From contig JAKJJU010000008.1 in assembly GCA_021713295.1 (NCBI GenBank), forward strand, positions 20,832 to 84,831: 64,000 nt of DNA, in the 5' to 3' direction. A program made the position numbers and the translations under genes. Origin of the DNA: Thiotrichales bacterium 19S3-11 (GTDB taxonomy: Bacteria; Pseudomonadota; Gammaproteobacteria; Francisellales; Francisellaceae). Numbering within the stretch: position 1 is the first letter of the stretch; every line of letters starts with the position of its first letter. Shown here one piece after another: positions 28,375 through 37,665 of the stretch. The notes under the pieces were generated by a model, which had not been told where the DNA came from, searched no databases, and worked only from the letters and a program-made list of their open reading frames with translations.

Positions 28375-30300
28375 TTAAGACTGTACTTCTTTCATAATAT
28401 CTTGAAGGCGAATAGCTTTATTCAATAGAACATTATCATAAATGATAGTAAATGCTAACACGTGACGTATGTAATTTCTAGTTTCTAAAAACGGCACAAT
28501 TTCAACCCAACGCTGTGCTTTAATCGAATTTTTAGGTAACCAGTTTTTAGTATTACCAAATCCTGCATTATAAGCTGAAGTAGCAAGCACCATATTTCGA
28601 TTAAAATAATCATAAACATGTGAAAGATTAGCAATGCCTAACTCAATGTTGACATGTGGAATAAATAATGACTGAGCACCATCATAAGGAATCTTATAAC
28701 GTGAAGCAATAAATGATGCGGTTGATGGCATTAATTGCATTAGCCCACGAGCGCCGGCTGAAGAAACTGCTTCCGGATGAAAATAGCTTTCTTGTCGAGT
28801 TAAAGCCCATACCCAGCCTGGATTTAACTTATACTCTTTTGAGTATTTTAAAATATCTTTTTTATACGCCAGCGGAAATCGATGTGTTAAATCATCAATA
28901 TAACCAGAACGCCCATAAGCATAAATACTCATGCTATCAATACCCCAGTCATTTGCAATTATTGCAGCAGCCAGTGCTTGATATCGATTAAAGCGATTTA
29001 ATGTCCAACGCCAATAATAATCAGCCAATTTTAATTCACCCAATTGATATAATTGATAGACCTGTTGAATCTCTGGCATTTTCTGTACTTTTTCTTGTAA
29101 ATCTTTAGAAACCTGATGGCTTTTGGTTTTTAAGTTATAACTAGCACCAATCTGATCGGCACTTAAAAAACCATAATAACTACGTTTTTGAGCTAACTTA
29201 TGCCAAATCGTATCAGCTTTCTTTTTATCCTTTGTATAATATAATCCAACTGCTAACCAATACTGCCATTGTGGTTTTTCTTGTAATGCTTTGGGCATTT
29301 TTTTAATCCAATTCACTAAATCAGGCCACTTCTGCCATAAAATAGCTGTTCTTGCTCGCCACTGCCATACTAGTGATACCGCCTCATCATCAGGTACTTT
29401 TTTTAACCAATCTAATGCTATTGGTGAATGTTCTCGTGCTAATTCCATTGCAATGTCAGCTCGGATTTTATCAACAATAGGTTGAGGAATTTGTTTTTGA
29501 TACTTTTCAAATACTTTAATCGCCCCCGAAAGATCCTCATTAGCAAAAACATCAAAAGCTTGCAATAATGCGTATTGATAATCTTGATGCTTTGCATAAT
29601 TATCCATCAAAGGCTTTATTGAAAAATTAGGATCTACCTCAGCATCTACCCAAGCTTGAATAAATTTTTGATCCGATTTATCAAGCTGGTAACTTAAATA
29701 CCGAGCTAAATCATATTCCCCTTCTGCCATAGCAAGTTTTATTCGTTCGATACGCAAGCTCTCTGTATCATACTTTGATTTCTGCCAACGTATCAGCATA
29801 AAGTCACACGCCTCAGGTAAAGAATGCCCATACAACCAGATTGAACTAAATGTTTTTAGTGCTTTTGTTTTTTGTTTTTGTTCATATAGTGCACGCGCAT
29901 ACCAACAGCGATGAGTTAGGCTGCCAGTATTAGAACCAACCTTTAAATAAATGTCCCATATTTCATTTTCCCCTAAGTAATTTAACCATTGTGGCTTTAA
30001 AAGCATTGCCCAAAAGCTATCTTGATTAACGTTAAGATAATTCTCAACCGTCTGTGGCTTATAATCATCAAAGTGATTAATCAGTTCAAGGTATTGCAAA
30101 TACGGATATAACGAATAATTTTTTAATTTTGCTTTTAATTGATAATACTTAGCTAAATCTAAATCATTAATATGACTTCTAGCTTCATTAAAAAGTTTCT
30201 GATATTGCGAGTTTGTCAATTGTGTCTGACTAAAACCTACTTGACAGAATAACCAACTGATTAAAAAAATAATAGTAACAAAAATTCTAAAACTACCCAT
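28375..30300 (-). CDS. slt: Soluble lytic murein transglycosylase
   Basis: A 641-residue periplasmic enzyme with signal peptide (about 1-24), a long alpha-helical superhelix of repeats (about 30-450, the Slt70 doughnut) and a C-terminal lysozyme-like domain. Active-site blocks are ALTRQESYFHPEAVSSAGARG (Glu in RQES), LMQLMPSTA, and AYNAGFGNT. It cleaves peptidoglycan glycan strands to 1,6-anhydro ends during wall turnover. Its length equals E. coli Slt70 (645). It is on the same strand as pssA, separated by about 100 bases. Confidence 0.95.
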   Translation of the reverse strand: MGSFRIFVTIIFLISWLFCQVGFSQTQLTNSQYQKLFNEARSHINDLDLAKYYQLKAKLKNYSLYPYLQYLELINHFDDYKPQTVENYLNVNQDSFWAMLLKPQWLNYLGENEIWDIYLKVGSNTGSLTHRCWYARALYEQKQKTKALKTFSSIWLYGHSLPEACDFMLIRWQKSKYDTESLRIERIKLAMAEGEYDLARYLSYQLDKSDQKFIQAWVDAEVDPNFSIKPLMDNYAKHQDYQYALLQAFDVFANEDLSGAIKVFEKYQKQIPQPIVDKIRADIAMELAREHSPIALDWLKKVPDDEAVSLVWQWRARTAILWQKWPDLVNWIKKMPKALQEKPQWQYWLAVGLYYTKDKKKADTIWHKLAQKRSYYGFLSADQIGASYNLKTKSHQVSKDLQEKVQKMPEIQQVYQLYQLGELKLADYYWRWTLNRFNRYQALAAAIIANDWGIDSMSIYAYGRSGYIDDLTHRFPLAYKKDILKYSKEYKLNPGWVWALTRQESYFHPEAVSSAGARGLMQLMPSTASFIASRYKIPYDGAQSLFIPHVNIELGIANLSHVYDYFNRNMVLATSAYNAGFGNTKNWLPKNSIKAQRWVEIVPFLETRNYIRHVLAFTIIYDNVLLNKAIRLQDIMKEVQS

Positions 30301-30404
30301 TATGATCTTTACACCATGTATTACGTGCTAACTTATTCACTGTCCTTACTACTTAGTTATACAATAGGCATATGATTTATGCATGGTTTTTTTAGAAAAA
30401 TTTA

Positions 30405-31214
30405 TTATTTATCATCTGAGTTTAATTTTTGCTTTATCGTTGTTTTACTCTTTTTTCTATTATCACGAACCGATTTTAATTTCTGATAGTACTTAGCTGT
30501 CACCCCCCCTAATGGCCCTGACAGAGCATAAAGCGCAAATGCAACAAACAATACATGTGCAGGATTTATTGCAATACAAATAATAAAAACAATAATCAAT
30601 ACAATTGCTGTGAATGGCACACTTGATTTAAAGTCATAATCCTTAAAACTTCTAAATCTAATACTACTGACCATCATCGCTGATAAGTAAATACCAACGA
30701 GTGCAACAACAATGGAGTTTGCTAAACCTGCAAAATGATATAACTGCCCTAACCAAACATAGCTTGCTATCGCTGCAGCTGCTGCTGGGCATGGCAGACC
30801 ATAGAAATAACGCTTATCATTAGAACTTGGTGATGTATTAAAACGTGCTAATCGCAACGCCACACAGGCAACAAATAAAAATGCAATTAACCAACCAACT
30901 TGCTTTAAGGGCTGTAAAGCCCAAAAATAAATAACCAATGCTGGAGTTACGCCAAAAGAAACCATGTCAGACAGTGAATCATACTCTGCACCAAATGAAC
31001 TTTGTGTACCGGTCATTCGTGCCACACGACCATCTAGTGCATCCATTATCATAGCAACAAAAATGGCAACAGCAGCTGATTTAAAATGATGTTGGGATGC
31101 AGCAACTATTGCATAAAACCCTGAAAATAAAGCAGCCGATGTAAAAAGGTTAGGTAACAGATAAATTCCTTTGCTCTTATTGGTCTCTATTTTATCATTA
31201 TCTTCATGATCCAT
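30405..31214 (-). CDS. pssA: CDP-diacylglycerol-serine O-phosphatidyltransferase
   Basis: About 269 residues with multiple membrane helices and the CDP-alcohol phosphatidyltransferase signature DALDGRVARMTGTQSSFG then EYDSLSDMVSFG near residues 55-85. The enzyme makes phosphatidylserine, the precursor of phosphatidylethanolamine. This is the membrane (type II, Bacillus-like) form, not the E. coli phospholipase-D-like PssA. I start at ATG 31214, which has AGAGGTG nine bases upstream; a GTG four codons earlier is the alternative. It directly follows an AroH gene. Confidence 0.92.
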   Translation of the reverse strand: MDHEDNDKIETNKSKGIYLLPNLFTSAALFSGFYAIVAASQHHFKSAAVAIFVAMIMDALDGRVARMTGTQSSFGAEYDSLSDMVSFGVTPALVIYFWALQPLKQVGWLIAFLFVACVALRLARFNTSPSSNDKRYFYGLPCPAAAAAIASYVWLGQLYHFAGLANSIVVALVGIYLSAMMVSSIRFRSFKDYDFKSSVPFTAIVLIIVFIICIAINPAHVLFVAFALYALSGPLGGVTAKYYQKLKSVRDNRKKSKTTIKQKLNSDDK

Positions 31215-31229
31215 ATTAAAAAACACCTC

Positions 31230-31598
31230 TTAGTTTTGCGTAAGATCTGGCCTTAATTTAGCTGCTTCTCTTAAATATATATGCTTTATTTCAGTATTTG
31301 CCTTAGTTGTATTCCAATGTAGAAGTACGCGAATACATAGCGTTAAACCATCATCGGCACTCATTTCCATACAGTTAAGCAAAGGAACATCATGCCAACC
31401 GATTTTTCTTGCTGCTGTTGGCGGAAATGCAGCTGTTATATCTGGTGTAACTGCAAAAAAAGCACTCGCTAACATATCAATATCAATTTGATTACGTTTA
31501 ACCATTTCCTCTAATAATTCAATCGTTGCAGATTCAATTGCTGCTTTTGTATTTTCTTCAATAGTAATTGCGCCTCGAACACCACGACAAAGTAACAT
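31230..31598 (-). CDS. aroH: Monofunctional chorismate mutase, AroH type
   Basis: A 122-residue protein aligned with B. subtilis AroH over its whole length. It starts MLLCRGVRGAITIEENT, has ATPDI/FPPTAARKIGW in the centre and ends HIYLREAAKLRPDL. Active-site residues of AroH are present: R8, C76, E78, R90 and Y108. It converts chorismate to prephenate for Phe and Tyr synthesis. This trimeric pseudo-alpha/beta-barrel class is uncommon in gammaproteobacteria, where helical AroQ domains fused to PheA or TyrA prevail. GGGGAT lies before ATG. It is between ispH and pssA. Confidence 0.93.
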   Translation of the reverse strand: MLLCRGVRGAITIEENTKAAIESATIELLEEMVKRNQIDIDMLASAFFAVTPDITAAFPPTAARKIGWHDVPLLNCMEMSADDGLTLCIRVLLHWNTTKANTEIKHIYLREAAKLRPDLTQN

Positions 31599-31616
31599 AC
31601 AAATATCCCCTTAAAC

Positions 31617-32570
31617 TTATTTCTGTTTCAACATTTTCAACACTTTTGGCAAGGGAAACGTCACGTTTTCTTCAACTCCGTTTAATTCAGTAACATGAAT
31701 TTCATCACCAAAATAGGTTCTAATTTTATCAATAATTTGATTCACTAATACTTCAGGAGCTGAGGCACCTGCTGTAATTCCAACACGTTTAGCTTGATCA
31801 AACCAACTACGCTCAATTTGATTTGGATCATCTAATAAATAAGCACGCACACCGCATTTTTCAGCCAATTCTCTTAATCGATTTGAATTAGAGCTATTTT
31901 TTGAACCAACAACTAATACAACCTCGACTTCTTTAGATAATGCATAAACTGCATTCTGTCGATTAGTCGTTGCATAACAAATATCTTCCTTTTTCGGTTG
32001 CTTAATACTAGGAAATCGCTCACGTAATGCAACTATAATATCGCGCGTTTCATCAACAGAAAGTGTTGTTTGCGTTGAGTATGAAAGTTTTTTTGGGTCT
32101 TGAACATTAAGCTTTGCAACATCATCAACAGACTCAACTAAATATATCTGCCCGCTCGAATTTAAATATTGCCCTAATGTCCCTTCTACTTCTGGATGAC
32201 CTTTGTGTCCAATTAAAATACACTCATGATTTGCCTTGGCTGCCTTGGCGACTTCAATATGAACTTTCGTAACTAATGGGCATGTAGCATCAAATACTTT
32301 TAGCTGCTTTTTCAACGCTTGATCTCTTACAGCCTGTGATACACCATGAGCACTATAGATTACGGTTGCACAATCAGGTACTTCATCTAACTCATCGACA
32401 AAAATTGCACCTTTTTGCTTTAAGTCTTCAACAACAAATCGATTATGAACCACCTCATGGCGGACATAGACAGGCTCTTCAACCAACTCTAATACCTGCT
32501 CTACAATATCAATTGCACGACTAACACCAGCACAGAATCCGCGAGGATTTGCCAATACAACATCAATCAT
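31617..32570 (-). CDS. ispH: 4-hydroxy-3-methylbut-2-enyl diphosphate reductase
   Basis: A 317-residue IspH. The three Fe-S ligands C13 (NPRGFCAG), C97 (DATCPLV) and C198 (ICYATTNRQ) are present, plus the conserved HEVVHN and TLSVDET blocks. It makes IPP and DMAPP in the last step of the MEP pathway, using a 4Fe-4S cluster that the suf genes may supply. Its start overlaps the upstream fkpB gene by 8 bases, the same gene pair as in E. coli (fkpB-ispH), so the genes are coupled. Confidence 0.97.
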   Translation of the reverse strand: MIDVVLANPRGFCAGVSRAIDIVEQVLELVEEPVYVRHEVVHNRFVVEDLKQKGAIFVDELDEVPDCATVIYSAHGVSQAVRDQALKKQLKVFDATCPLVTKVHIEVAKAAKANHECILIGHKGHPEVEGTLGQYLNSSGQIYLVESVDDVAKLNVQDPKKLSYSTQTTLSVDETRDIIVALRERFPSIKQPKKEDICYATTNRQNAVYALSKEVEVVLVVGSKNSSNSNRLRELAEKCGVRAYLLDDPNQIERSWFDQAKRVGITAGASAPEVLVNQIIDKIRTYFGDEIHVTELNGVEENVTFPLPKVLKMLKQK

Positions 32571-33003
32571 TTTGATTATTAACCTCTATAATATCAACTT
32601 CGAATAATACAACTTTTCCTGCTAATGGATGGTTAAAGTCAACTGTAACCTCAGCTTCATCTTCCTCTGTAATTAACCCTGGTAATTCAGTACCATCTGG
32701 TTGAGTAAATGCAACTAGTACGCCTGGCTCAATTTCAATATCTTTAGGAAATTTAGACTTTGGTACTTGATATATTAGCGCTGGGTGCACTTCACCAAAT
32801 GCATCTTCTGGCATTAACATAACTTTTTTGTGATCCCCTTTGACGAGGCCGCAAAGTTCATTTTCAAATTTTTCTGAAAAAATAGCCTGCCCCATCTGAA
32901 ACGTAAACGGTTTATCATATCCTCTTGTATCTTCTGCAATAGACCCATCTTTTAGACGAATCATAAAATGCATCGTAACAAAACTCGTTGCTGTAATTTC
33001 CAT
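32563..33003 (-). CDS. fkpB: FKBP-type peptidyl-prolyl isomerase (SlpA/FkpB)
   Basis: About 146 residues of the SlyD/SlpA-type [23 protein letters not shown], then [27 protein letters not shown], then the insert-in-flap chaperone part and a closing [20 protein letters not shown]. It catalyses proline isomerisation and acts as a chaperone in the cytoplasm. I start at ATG 33003, with AAGG six bases before it; an upstream open frame adds 14 residues unlike the family. The order fkpB-ispH matches other gammaproteobacteria. Confidence 0.93.
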   Translation of the reverse strand: MEITATSFVTMHFMIRLKDGSIAEDTRGYDKPFTFQMGQAIFSEKFENELCGLVKGDHKKVMLMPEDAFGEVHPALIYQVPKSKFPKDIEIEPGVLVAFTQPDGTELPGLITEEDEAEVTVDFNHPLAGKVVLFEVDIIEVNNQND

Positions 33004-33294
33004 AATATACCTTGATAAATTAAGACTAATTAAATAGTTGTTCATACTCTTAAGACGACAGTTTAAGATATTTTTAGCCTATGTACAAATCACTTGCAAG
33101 AGTAGATCGGTTTTTTTATACCTTTCAGGTGCAACCTACACCTAGCCACCTATAAATAGGTAATATATTAACTGTTTACTTTACAAATGAAAATAAATTA
33201 TTTAATTACAATAAAACTTAATATCTCCCATAACCTATTATTAAATATATGATATTATATTTTTACAATGAAAAAACAAGGAAGTAATTTCAAA

Positions 33295-34434
33295 ATGACA
33301 TCACAAGAAATACTCTCTAATGAACAGGCACTATGGATTATTCTTGAGCAAATTAAAGGTATTGGTATAAAACTTGCATTAAAAATAATTAAGAACACAC
33401 CATCACTGGTAGAGTTTTTTAATCGCATTGATCACTATCAAAAATTCATTAATTTACCTTATGAAACGTATTTGGAACTAAAAAAATGCATATCCAAAGA
33501 ACAAATTAAATATTACCAACAAGTGAAGAAATGGCTAGAAGCTTCAGAATCTCATCATGTATTAACGTTTAAAAGTCCCCACTACCCAGAACTTTTACGT
33601 CAAACTCATAGCCCACCCCCTATTTTATATGTTAAAGGCTCACTCGAAGCAATTTCTATGCCCCAAATTGCGATTGTAGGTACTAGAAAAGCAAGTACTT
33701 ATGGTTTGAAAAATGCTTTTTCATTTGCAAAGGGTCTTGCATCTGAACATTACGGTATTACAAGTGGTCTTGCCATTGGCATTGATACCCAAGCCCACCT
33801 TGGTGCTTTAGATGCTTTCGGTAAGACAATTGCTGTCTTAGGAACCGGTCTTAACTATATCTATCCAAGGAATAATCAATTCTTAGTTGAGAATATTTGC
33901 AACAATGCTGGCGCTGTTATCTCTGAATTCCCCCTATACAATAAACCTGATCGATTCAATTTCCCAAGAAGAAATCGCATTATTAGCGCCCTATCTTTAG
34001 GTACTTTAGTTGTTGAAAGCTCACTAAATAGTGGCTCATTAATCACTGCTAGGTACGCATTAGAACAAAATCGAGAAGTTTTTGCTATCCCTGGAGATAT
34101 AAATATAAAAACCACACAAGGGTGTCACCAATTAATTAAAGAAGGAGCAACGCTCGTTACGGATATTAAAGAGGTGCTACAGGAAATAGACCCATTGTAC
34201 CAATTAGCAGGCTCCGCTTATAAAGTACAAAAAATAAACGACAAAAATTCAGATAATTCAGCACTTAATGAAATTCAGAAGAAACTTTTATCACATATTG
34301 ACTACCAAATTACCTCAATAAATATTATTATAGGGGAAATGAATATTTCGCCGGGGGAAATTCATGAGCATCTTTTGGCCCTAGAACTGATGCAAAAAAT
34401 TGAAGTAATCCCCGGAGGTTATAGAAAAATATAA
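33295..34434 (+). CDS. dprA: DNA processing protein DprA
   Basis: About 379 residues. The Rossmann-like DprA core runs from YPELLRQTHSPPPILYVKG through QIAIVGTRKASTYG, SGLAIGIDTQAHLGAL, TIAVLGTGLNYIYPRNN and EFPLYNKPDRFNFPRRNRIISALS to ARYALEQNREVFAIPGDI. A C-terminal winged-helix-like domain follows (about 310-379). DprA loads RecA on incoming single-stranded DNA during transformation. A slightly longer frame from 33268 lacks a ribosome-binding site; ATG 33295 has AAGGAAG 12 bases upstream. It is followed at 22 bases by smg, as in many gammaproteobacteria. Confidence 0.94.
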   Translation: MTSQEILSNEQALWIILEQIKGIGIKLALKIIKNTPSLVEFFNRIDHYQKFINLPYETYLELKKCISKEQIKYYQQVKKWLEASESHHVLTFKSPHYPELLRQTHSPPPILYVKGSLEAISMPQIAIVGTRKASTYGLKNAFSFAKGLASEHYGITSGLAIGIDTQAHLGALDAFGKTIAVLGTGLNYIYPRNNQFLVENICNNAGAVISEFPLYNKPDRFNFPRRNRIISALSLGTLVVESSLNSGSLITARYALEQNREVFAIPGDINIKTTQGCHQLIKEGATLVTDIKEVLQEIDPLYQLAGSAYKVQKINDKNSDNSALNEIQKKLLSHIDYQITSINIIIGEMNISPGEIHEHLLALELMQKIEVIPGGYRKI

Positions 34435-34455
34435 GACCATAGGTATGAGAAACTG

Positions 34456-34971
34456 ATGAACAACAGAAACTTATTAGATACCCTAATGTATTTATTTGAA
34501 CGTATCAGCCAAGAGAAAGACATCGCTTCATCTGAACCAGCGTTTACAACACCAGATGAAATTGAATCTGGTTTACTAGAGGCTGGTTATGAAAAAAATG
34601 AAGTTAGCCGCTTGATTGAATGGTTAGAATCTTTTAATGCTAAAGAGCAAGAAGATGCTCAATCATCACGTTTAAGTCAATGCAATGGTTTTCGTATTTA
34701 TCATGATAGAGAATTAGAAAAAATTGAACCATCTGCTTTGAGTTATCTACTTAAGCTAGAGCAAAGTGGTAAATTAAAACCTCAAGCTCGCGAATTTATT
34801 CTAGATCAAATTATTAAGCTCGATGTTTCAAATATTTCTTTAGAGCATGTTAAGTGGATTCTTTCAATGACAAAACTAAATCATGAAGGCCCTGAACAAA
34901 TGCTTGAAATGTTAATACAAGATGTTATCGATTCTCGTAGCCATAAAAAAGATACGACAATGCTACACTAA
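34456..34971 (+). CDS. smg: Smg family protein (DUF494)
   Basis: A 171-residue, acidic, helical protein starting MNNRNLLDTLMYLFERIS and including GFRIYHDRELEKI and VKWILSMTK, the Smg/DUF494 pattern. Its biochemical role is not established. The gene typically follows dprA, as it does here, which supports the call. It ends about 50 bases before a CNNM/CBS gene on the same strand. Confidence 0.9.
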   Translation: MNNRNLLDTLMYLFERISQEKDIASSEPAFTTPDEIESGLLEAGYEKNEVSRLIEWLESFNAKEQEDAQSSRLSQCNGFRIYHDRELEKIEPSALSYLLKLEQSGKLKPQAREFILDQIIKLDVSNISLEHVKWILSMTKLNHEGPEQMLEMLIQDVIDSRSHKKDTTMLH

Positions 34972-35020
34972 TACGTTAAACTTATTTCATCGTTTTTTAA
35001 ACTCATTATAAGGATACAAC

Positions 35021-36277
35021 ATGGGTTTAGATGTTATCCTGTCAATAATATTTATCGTCCTTTTGATTGGCTGCTCGGGCTTTTTTTCAGGTTCAGAAAC
35101 AGGACTTATGTCATTAAATCGTTATCGAGTACGCCACTTAGCGAAGCAAAAGCACAAAGGTGCTAAACGAACAATTACACTACTTAGGCGCCCTGATAGA
35201 ATTCTTGGTATCATACTGATTGGAAATACCTTTGCAAATATCTTAGCTTCTGCACTTGCTACGATGCTAGCCGATAAGTGGCTTGGACAAATAGGTCTAT
35301 TAATTTCAACTGTCTTGTTAACGTTAATTGTACTTATTTTTGCTGAAGTCATGCCCAAAACACTCGCAGCTATTTACCCTGAACGTTTTGCATTTCCAGC
35401 ATCAATTGTTCTGCGGTTCTTACTATGGCTTTTATACCCAGTTGTGTGGCTTGCCAATACGGTTGCTAACTCAATTTTAAAGCTTTTTGGTGTACACATT
35501 CCAAAATCTGTTTCAAACGACCCACTAACCAAAGATGAATTACATTCGGTTGTAACAGAATCAGGCGCAACCTTGACTAGAAAATATCGCAATATGCTAC
35601 TTGGTATATTAGAATTAGAATCTATCACTGTCTCAGATGTCATGCTACCTCGCAAAAAAGTAGATGCCGTTGATTTAAATTTATCCGTTAATGACATTCT
35701 TAAAACAATTGCAGAATGCCAACATCGTAAAATTATTGCCTTTAGAGGTGATATTGATAATATTATTGGTGTACTAAATGTCCATAGAGTATTAGGGTTC
35801 TCCAGCCATCGTGAATATACTTCTAAAGCTGATATTTTAAAATTAGTCCAAGAAGGCTATTTTATTCCTCAAACTGCATCCTTACAAACACAGTTATTAA
35901 AGTTCCAACAACGTGGTGAACGATTTGGTATTGTTGTTGATGAGTATGGTGCTTTTGAAGGCATTATTACCATTGAGGATATTATTGAAGAAATCGTTGG
36001 TGAATTCGCTGATACTTTCGAGTATTCTGAACTTATTACTAAACTAGCTGATCAATCATATTTAGTCTCAGGCAGTATTACAATTCGTGAACTCAACCGC
36101 CACCTAAACTTCAAATTTCCAACGAAAGGCCCTAATACCTTATCTGGCCTCATTACAGAGCATTTAGAAACCATTCCTTCAGCCCCTTGCTGTTTAAAAA
36201 TAGCTAATCATATTATTGAGGTCACAAAAGTCAGCCATAATATGATTGAAAAAGCTAGAATTTACCCCATTATTTGA
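35021..36277 (+). CDS. CNNM-domain/CBS membrane protein (CorB/YfjD, HlyC/CorC family)
   Basis: 418 residues: an N-terminal DUF21/CNNM membrane domain with GCSGFFSGSETGLMSLNRYR and four hydrophobic segments (about 1-180), a CBS-domain pair (about 195-330, with FGIVVDEYGAFEGIITIEDI), then the CorC/HlyC C-terminal domain (about 345-418). Family members take part in Mg/Co homeostasis; close relatives are Mg2+ transporters. AAGGATACAAC precedes the ATG. It may be linked to magnesium like the MgtC homologue far downstream, but no operon links them. Confidence 0.9.
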   Translation: MGLDVILSIIFIVLLIGCSGFFSGSETGLMSLNRYRVRHLAKQKHKGAKRTITLLRRPDRILGIILIGNTFANILASALATMLADKWLGQIGLLISTVLLTLIVLIFAEVMPKTLAAIYPERFAFPASIVLRFLLWLLYPVVWLANTVANSILKLFGVHIPKSVSNDPLTKDELHSVVTESGATLTRKYRNMLLGILELESITVSDVMLPRKKVDAVDLNLSVNDILKTIAECQHRKIIAFRGDIDNIIGVLNVHRVLGFSSHREYTSKADILKLVQEGYFIPQTASLQTQLLKFQQRGERFGIVVDEYGAFEGIITIEDIIEEIVGEFADTFEYSELITKLADQSYLVSGSITIRELNRHLNFKFPTKGPNTLSGLITEHLETIPSAPCCLKIANHIIEVTKVSHNMIEKARIYPII

Positions 36278-36288
36278 AAAAATAATGG

Positions 36289-37584
36289 CTAGTTAGTTTT
36301 TATACTTAACTGCTGTTTTTGATAATTTAAAAAACTGTTAAGTGGTACTTCATCAAGCATAAATCCAAAATAGGTATATGTTTTGTTATTAATGCTTACA
36401 TCATCAGCTGATAGTCTCATTTCCAAAATCTTCGGTATTGCTTTTGCTAGATATACTTCATCCTGTTGATTTTTCCTTAATACCAACTGCATTAGCATAC
36501 CATACCTAGATAAGCCCCTTTGATGAGAAATAAAGTTACCCAAACTATAAACCACCATTTTATTTTTTGAGCCAGATTGTATAAATTGAACTGGTTGTAT
36601 TACATGAGGATGGCCACCTATTATAATATCTGCACCACTATGAATTAGTTCATTCGCTAGCTGATAAATATTTTTTTCTGGAAAAATATGATACTCAACC
36701 CCCCAATGTATTAAAAGAATAACGATCTCTGCCCCATTTTTTTTGAGCCTTTGTATATGTTTTGTTATGGTCTTGGTTGCTCTATTACTATCTGATATGT
36801 AATTGACCAAATTAGGATTATTTGGCTGAATATTTGATAATAATGTATAATTTATTAATCCGACTTTTATTCCTTTGATCACTTGTATATTACCTGACTT
36901 TTCAGATAACCCCTCACTATTAGTATTTTGCCAGGAGCCCAGCGGAATTAAATTTGCATTTTTTACCGATTCAATCGTTTCCCGATACCCTTCATCACCT
37001 TGATCAATTGCATGGTTATTTGCTGTTAACATCAGATCAAATCCAACTCCTTTGAGTGCTGTTAACAACAAAGGAGATGCATTAAACCTAAAATTACTAC
37101 CGCTATAAGGATATGATGGCGCAACCGGTGTTTCTAAATTAGCAATATTAAGATCCCCGCTTTTTAAAACTTTTTGAATATTCATCATCATTGGGTAGTA
37201 TGTTGCTCCATTTAATGCAGCTTCTACTTGCAAGTCTGAGTGTGGAATAACATCTCCTACGATATTAATAACTACTTGAACATCGGTTGAATTCATTTTC
37301 TCATTTGAAGTAACCAAGCTACCTTCAACCTGATCTAGTTGAGTATAATCCCCATTCGTTTGATCTAATTTCTGGTTAATTAAACCATAGGATGAGTAAA
37401 CAATTCTTTGTAGTGGTAAATATTTTGTTGTGAATAACTGACTATTCTCTAATTCAAGTAGCGTTGCTGGATTTGCTAGATATTTTTGATTTCTAATTTG
37501 TATGTATAAGGCAGTAAATAATAATAAAATTATCACAACTAATACAACTATTCTAACAGATGACTTTTTTCCCATATATCGCAT
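36289..37584 (-). CDS. CapA-family (metallophosphatase-like) membrane-anchored protein
   Basis: 431 residues: one N-terminal membrane helix (about 10-28), then a CapA/PgsA-type domain (about 108-390). Motifs are NIVGDVIPH, LNIANLETPVAP, FDLMLTANNHAIDQGDEGY, ILLIHWGVEYH and IIGGHPHVIQPV, the Asp/Asn-His/His-Trp-Gly/Gly-His-Pro-His set of the family. CapA works with CapB and CapC in poly-gamma-glutamate systems in Bacillus and Francisella, but no capB or capC lies here. It is therefore an orphan family member whose substrate is open. It faces the CNNM gene convergently. Confidence 0.88.
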   Translation of the reverse strand: MRYMGKKSSVRIVVLVVIILLLFTALYIQIRNQKYLANPATLLELENSQLFTTKYLPLQRIVYSSYGLINQKLDQTNGDYTQLDQVEGSLVTSNEKMNSTDVQVVINIVGDVIPHSDLQVEAALNGATYYPMMMNIQKVLKSGDLNIANLETPVAPSYPYSGSNFRFNASPLLLTALKGVGFDLMLTANNHAIDQGDEGYRETIESVKNANLIPLGSWQNTNSEGLSEKSGNIQVIKGIKVGLINYTLLSNIQPNNPNLVNYISDSNRATKTITKHIQRLKKNGAEIVILLIHWGVEYHIFPEKNIYQLANELIHSGADIIIGGHPHVIQPVQFIQSGSKNKMVVYSLGNFISHQRGLSRYGMLMQLVLRKNQQDEVYLAKAIPKILEMRLSADDVSINNKTYTYFGFMLDEVPLNSFLNYQKQQLSIKTN

Positions 37585-37665
37585 TCAAATAAATTATCAA
37601 TATATTAAAATATAGTTAATTTAATTTTTTATACCAATTATCATAAGAAAAACGAAATTAAAGTA

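Noticed and set aside
33148..33161. ACCTAT-aa-ATAGGT dyad between fkpB and dprA
   Set aside because: Only six-bp arms in an AT-rich divergent promoter region; too weak to call an operator.
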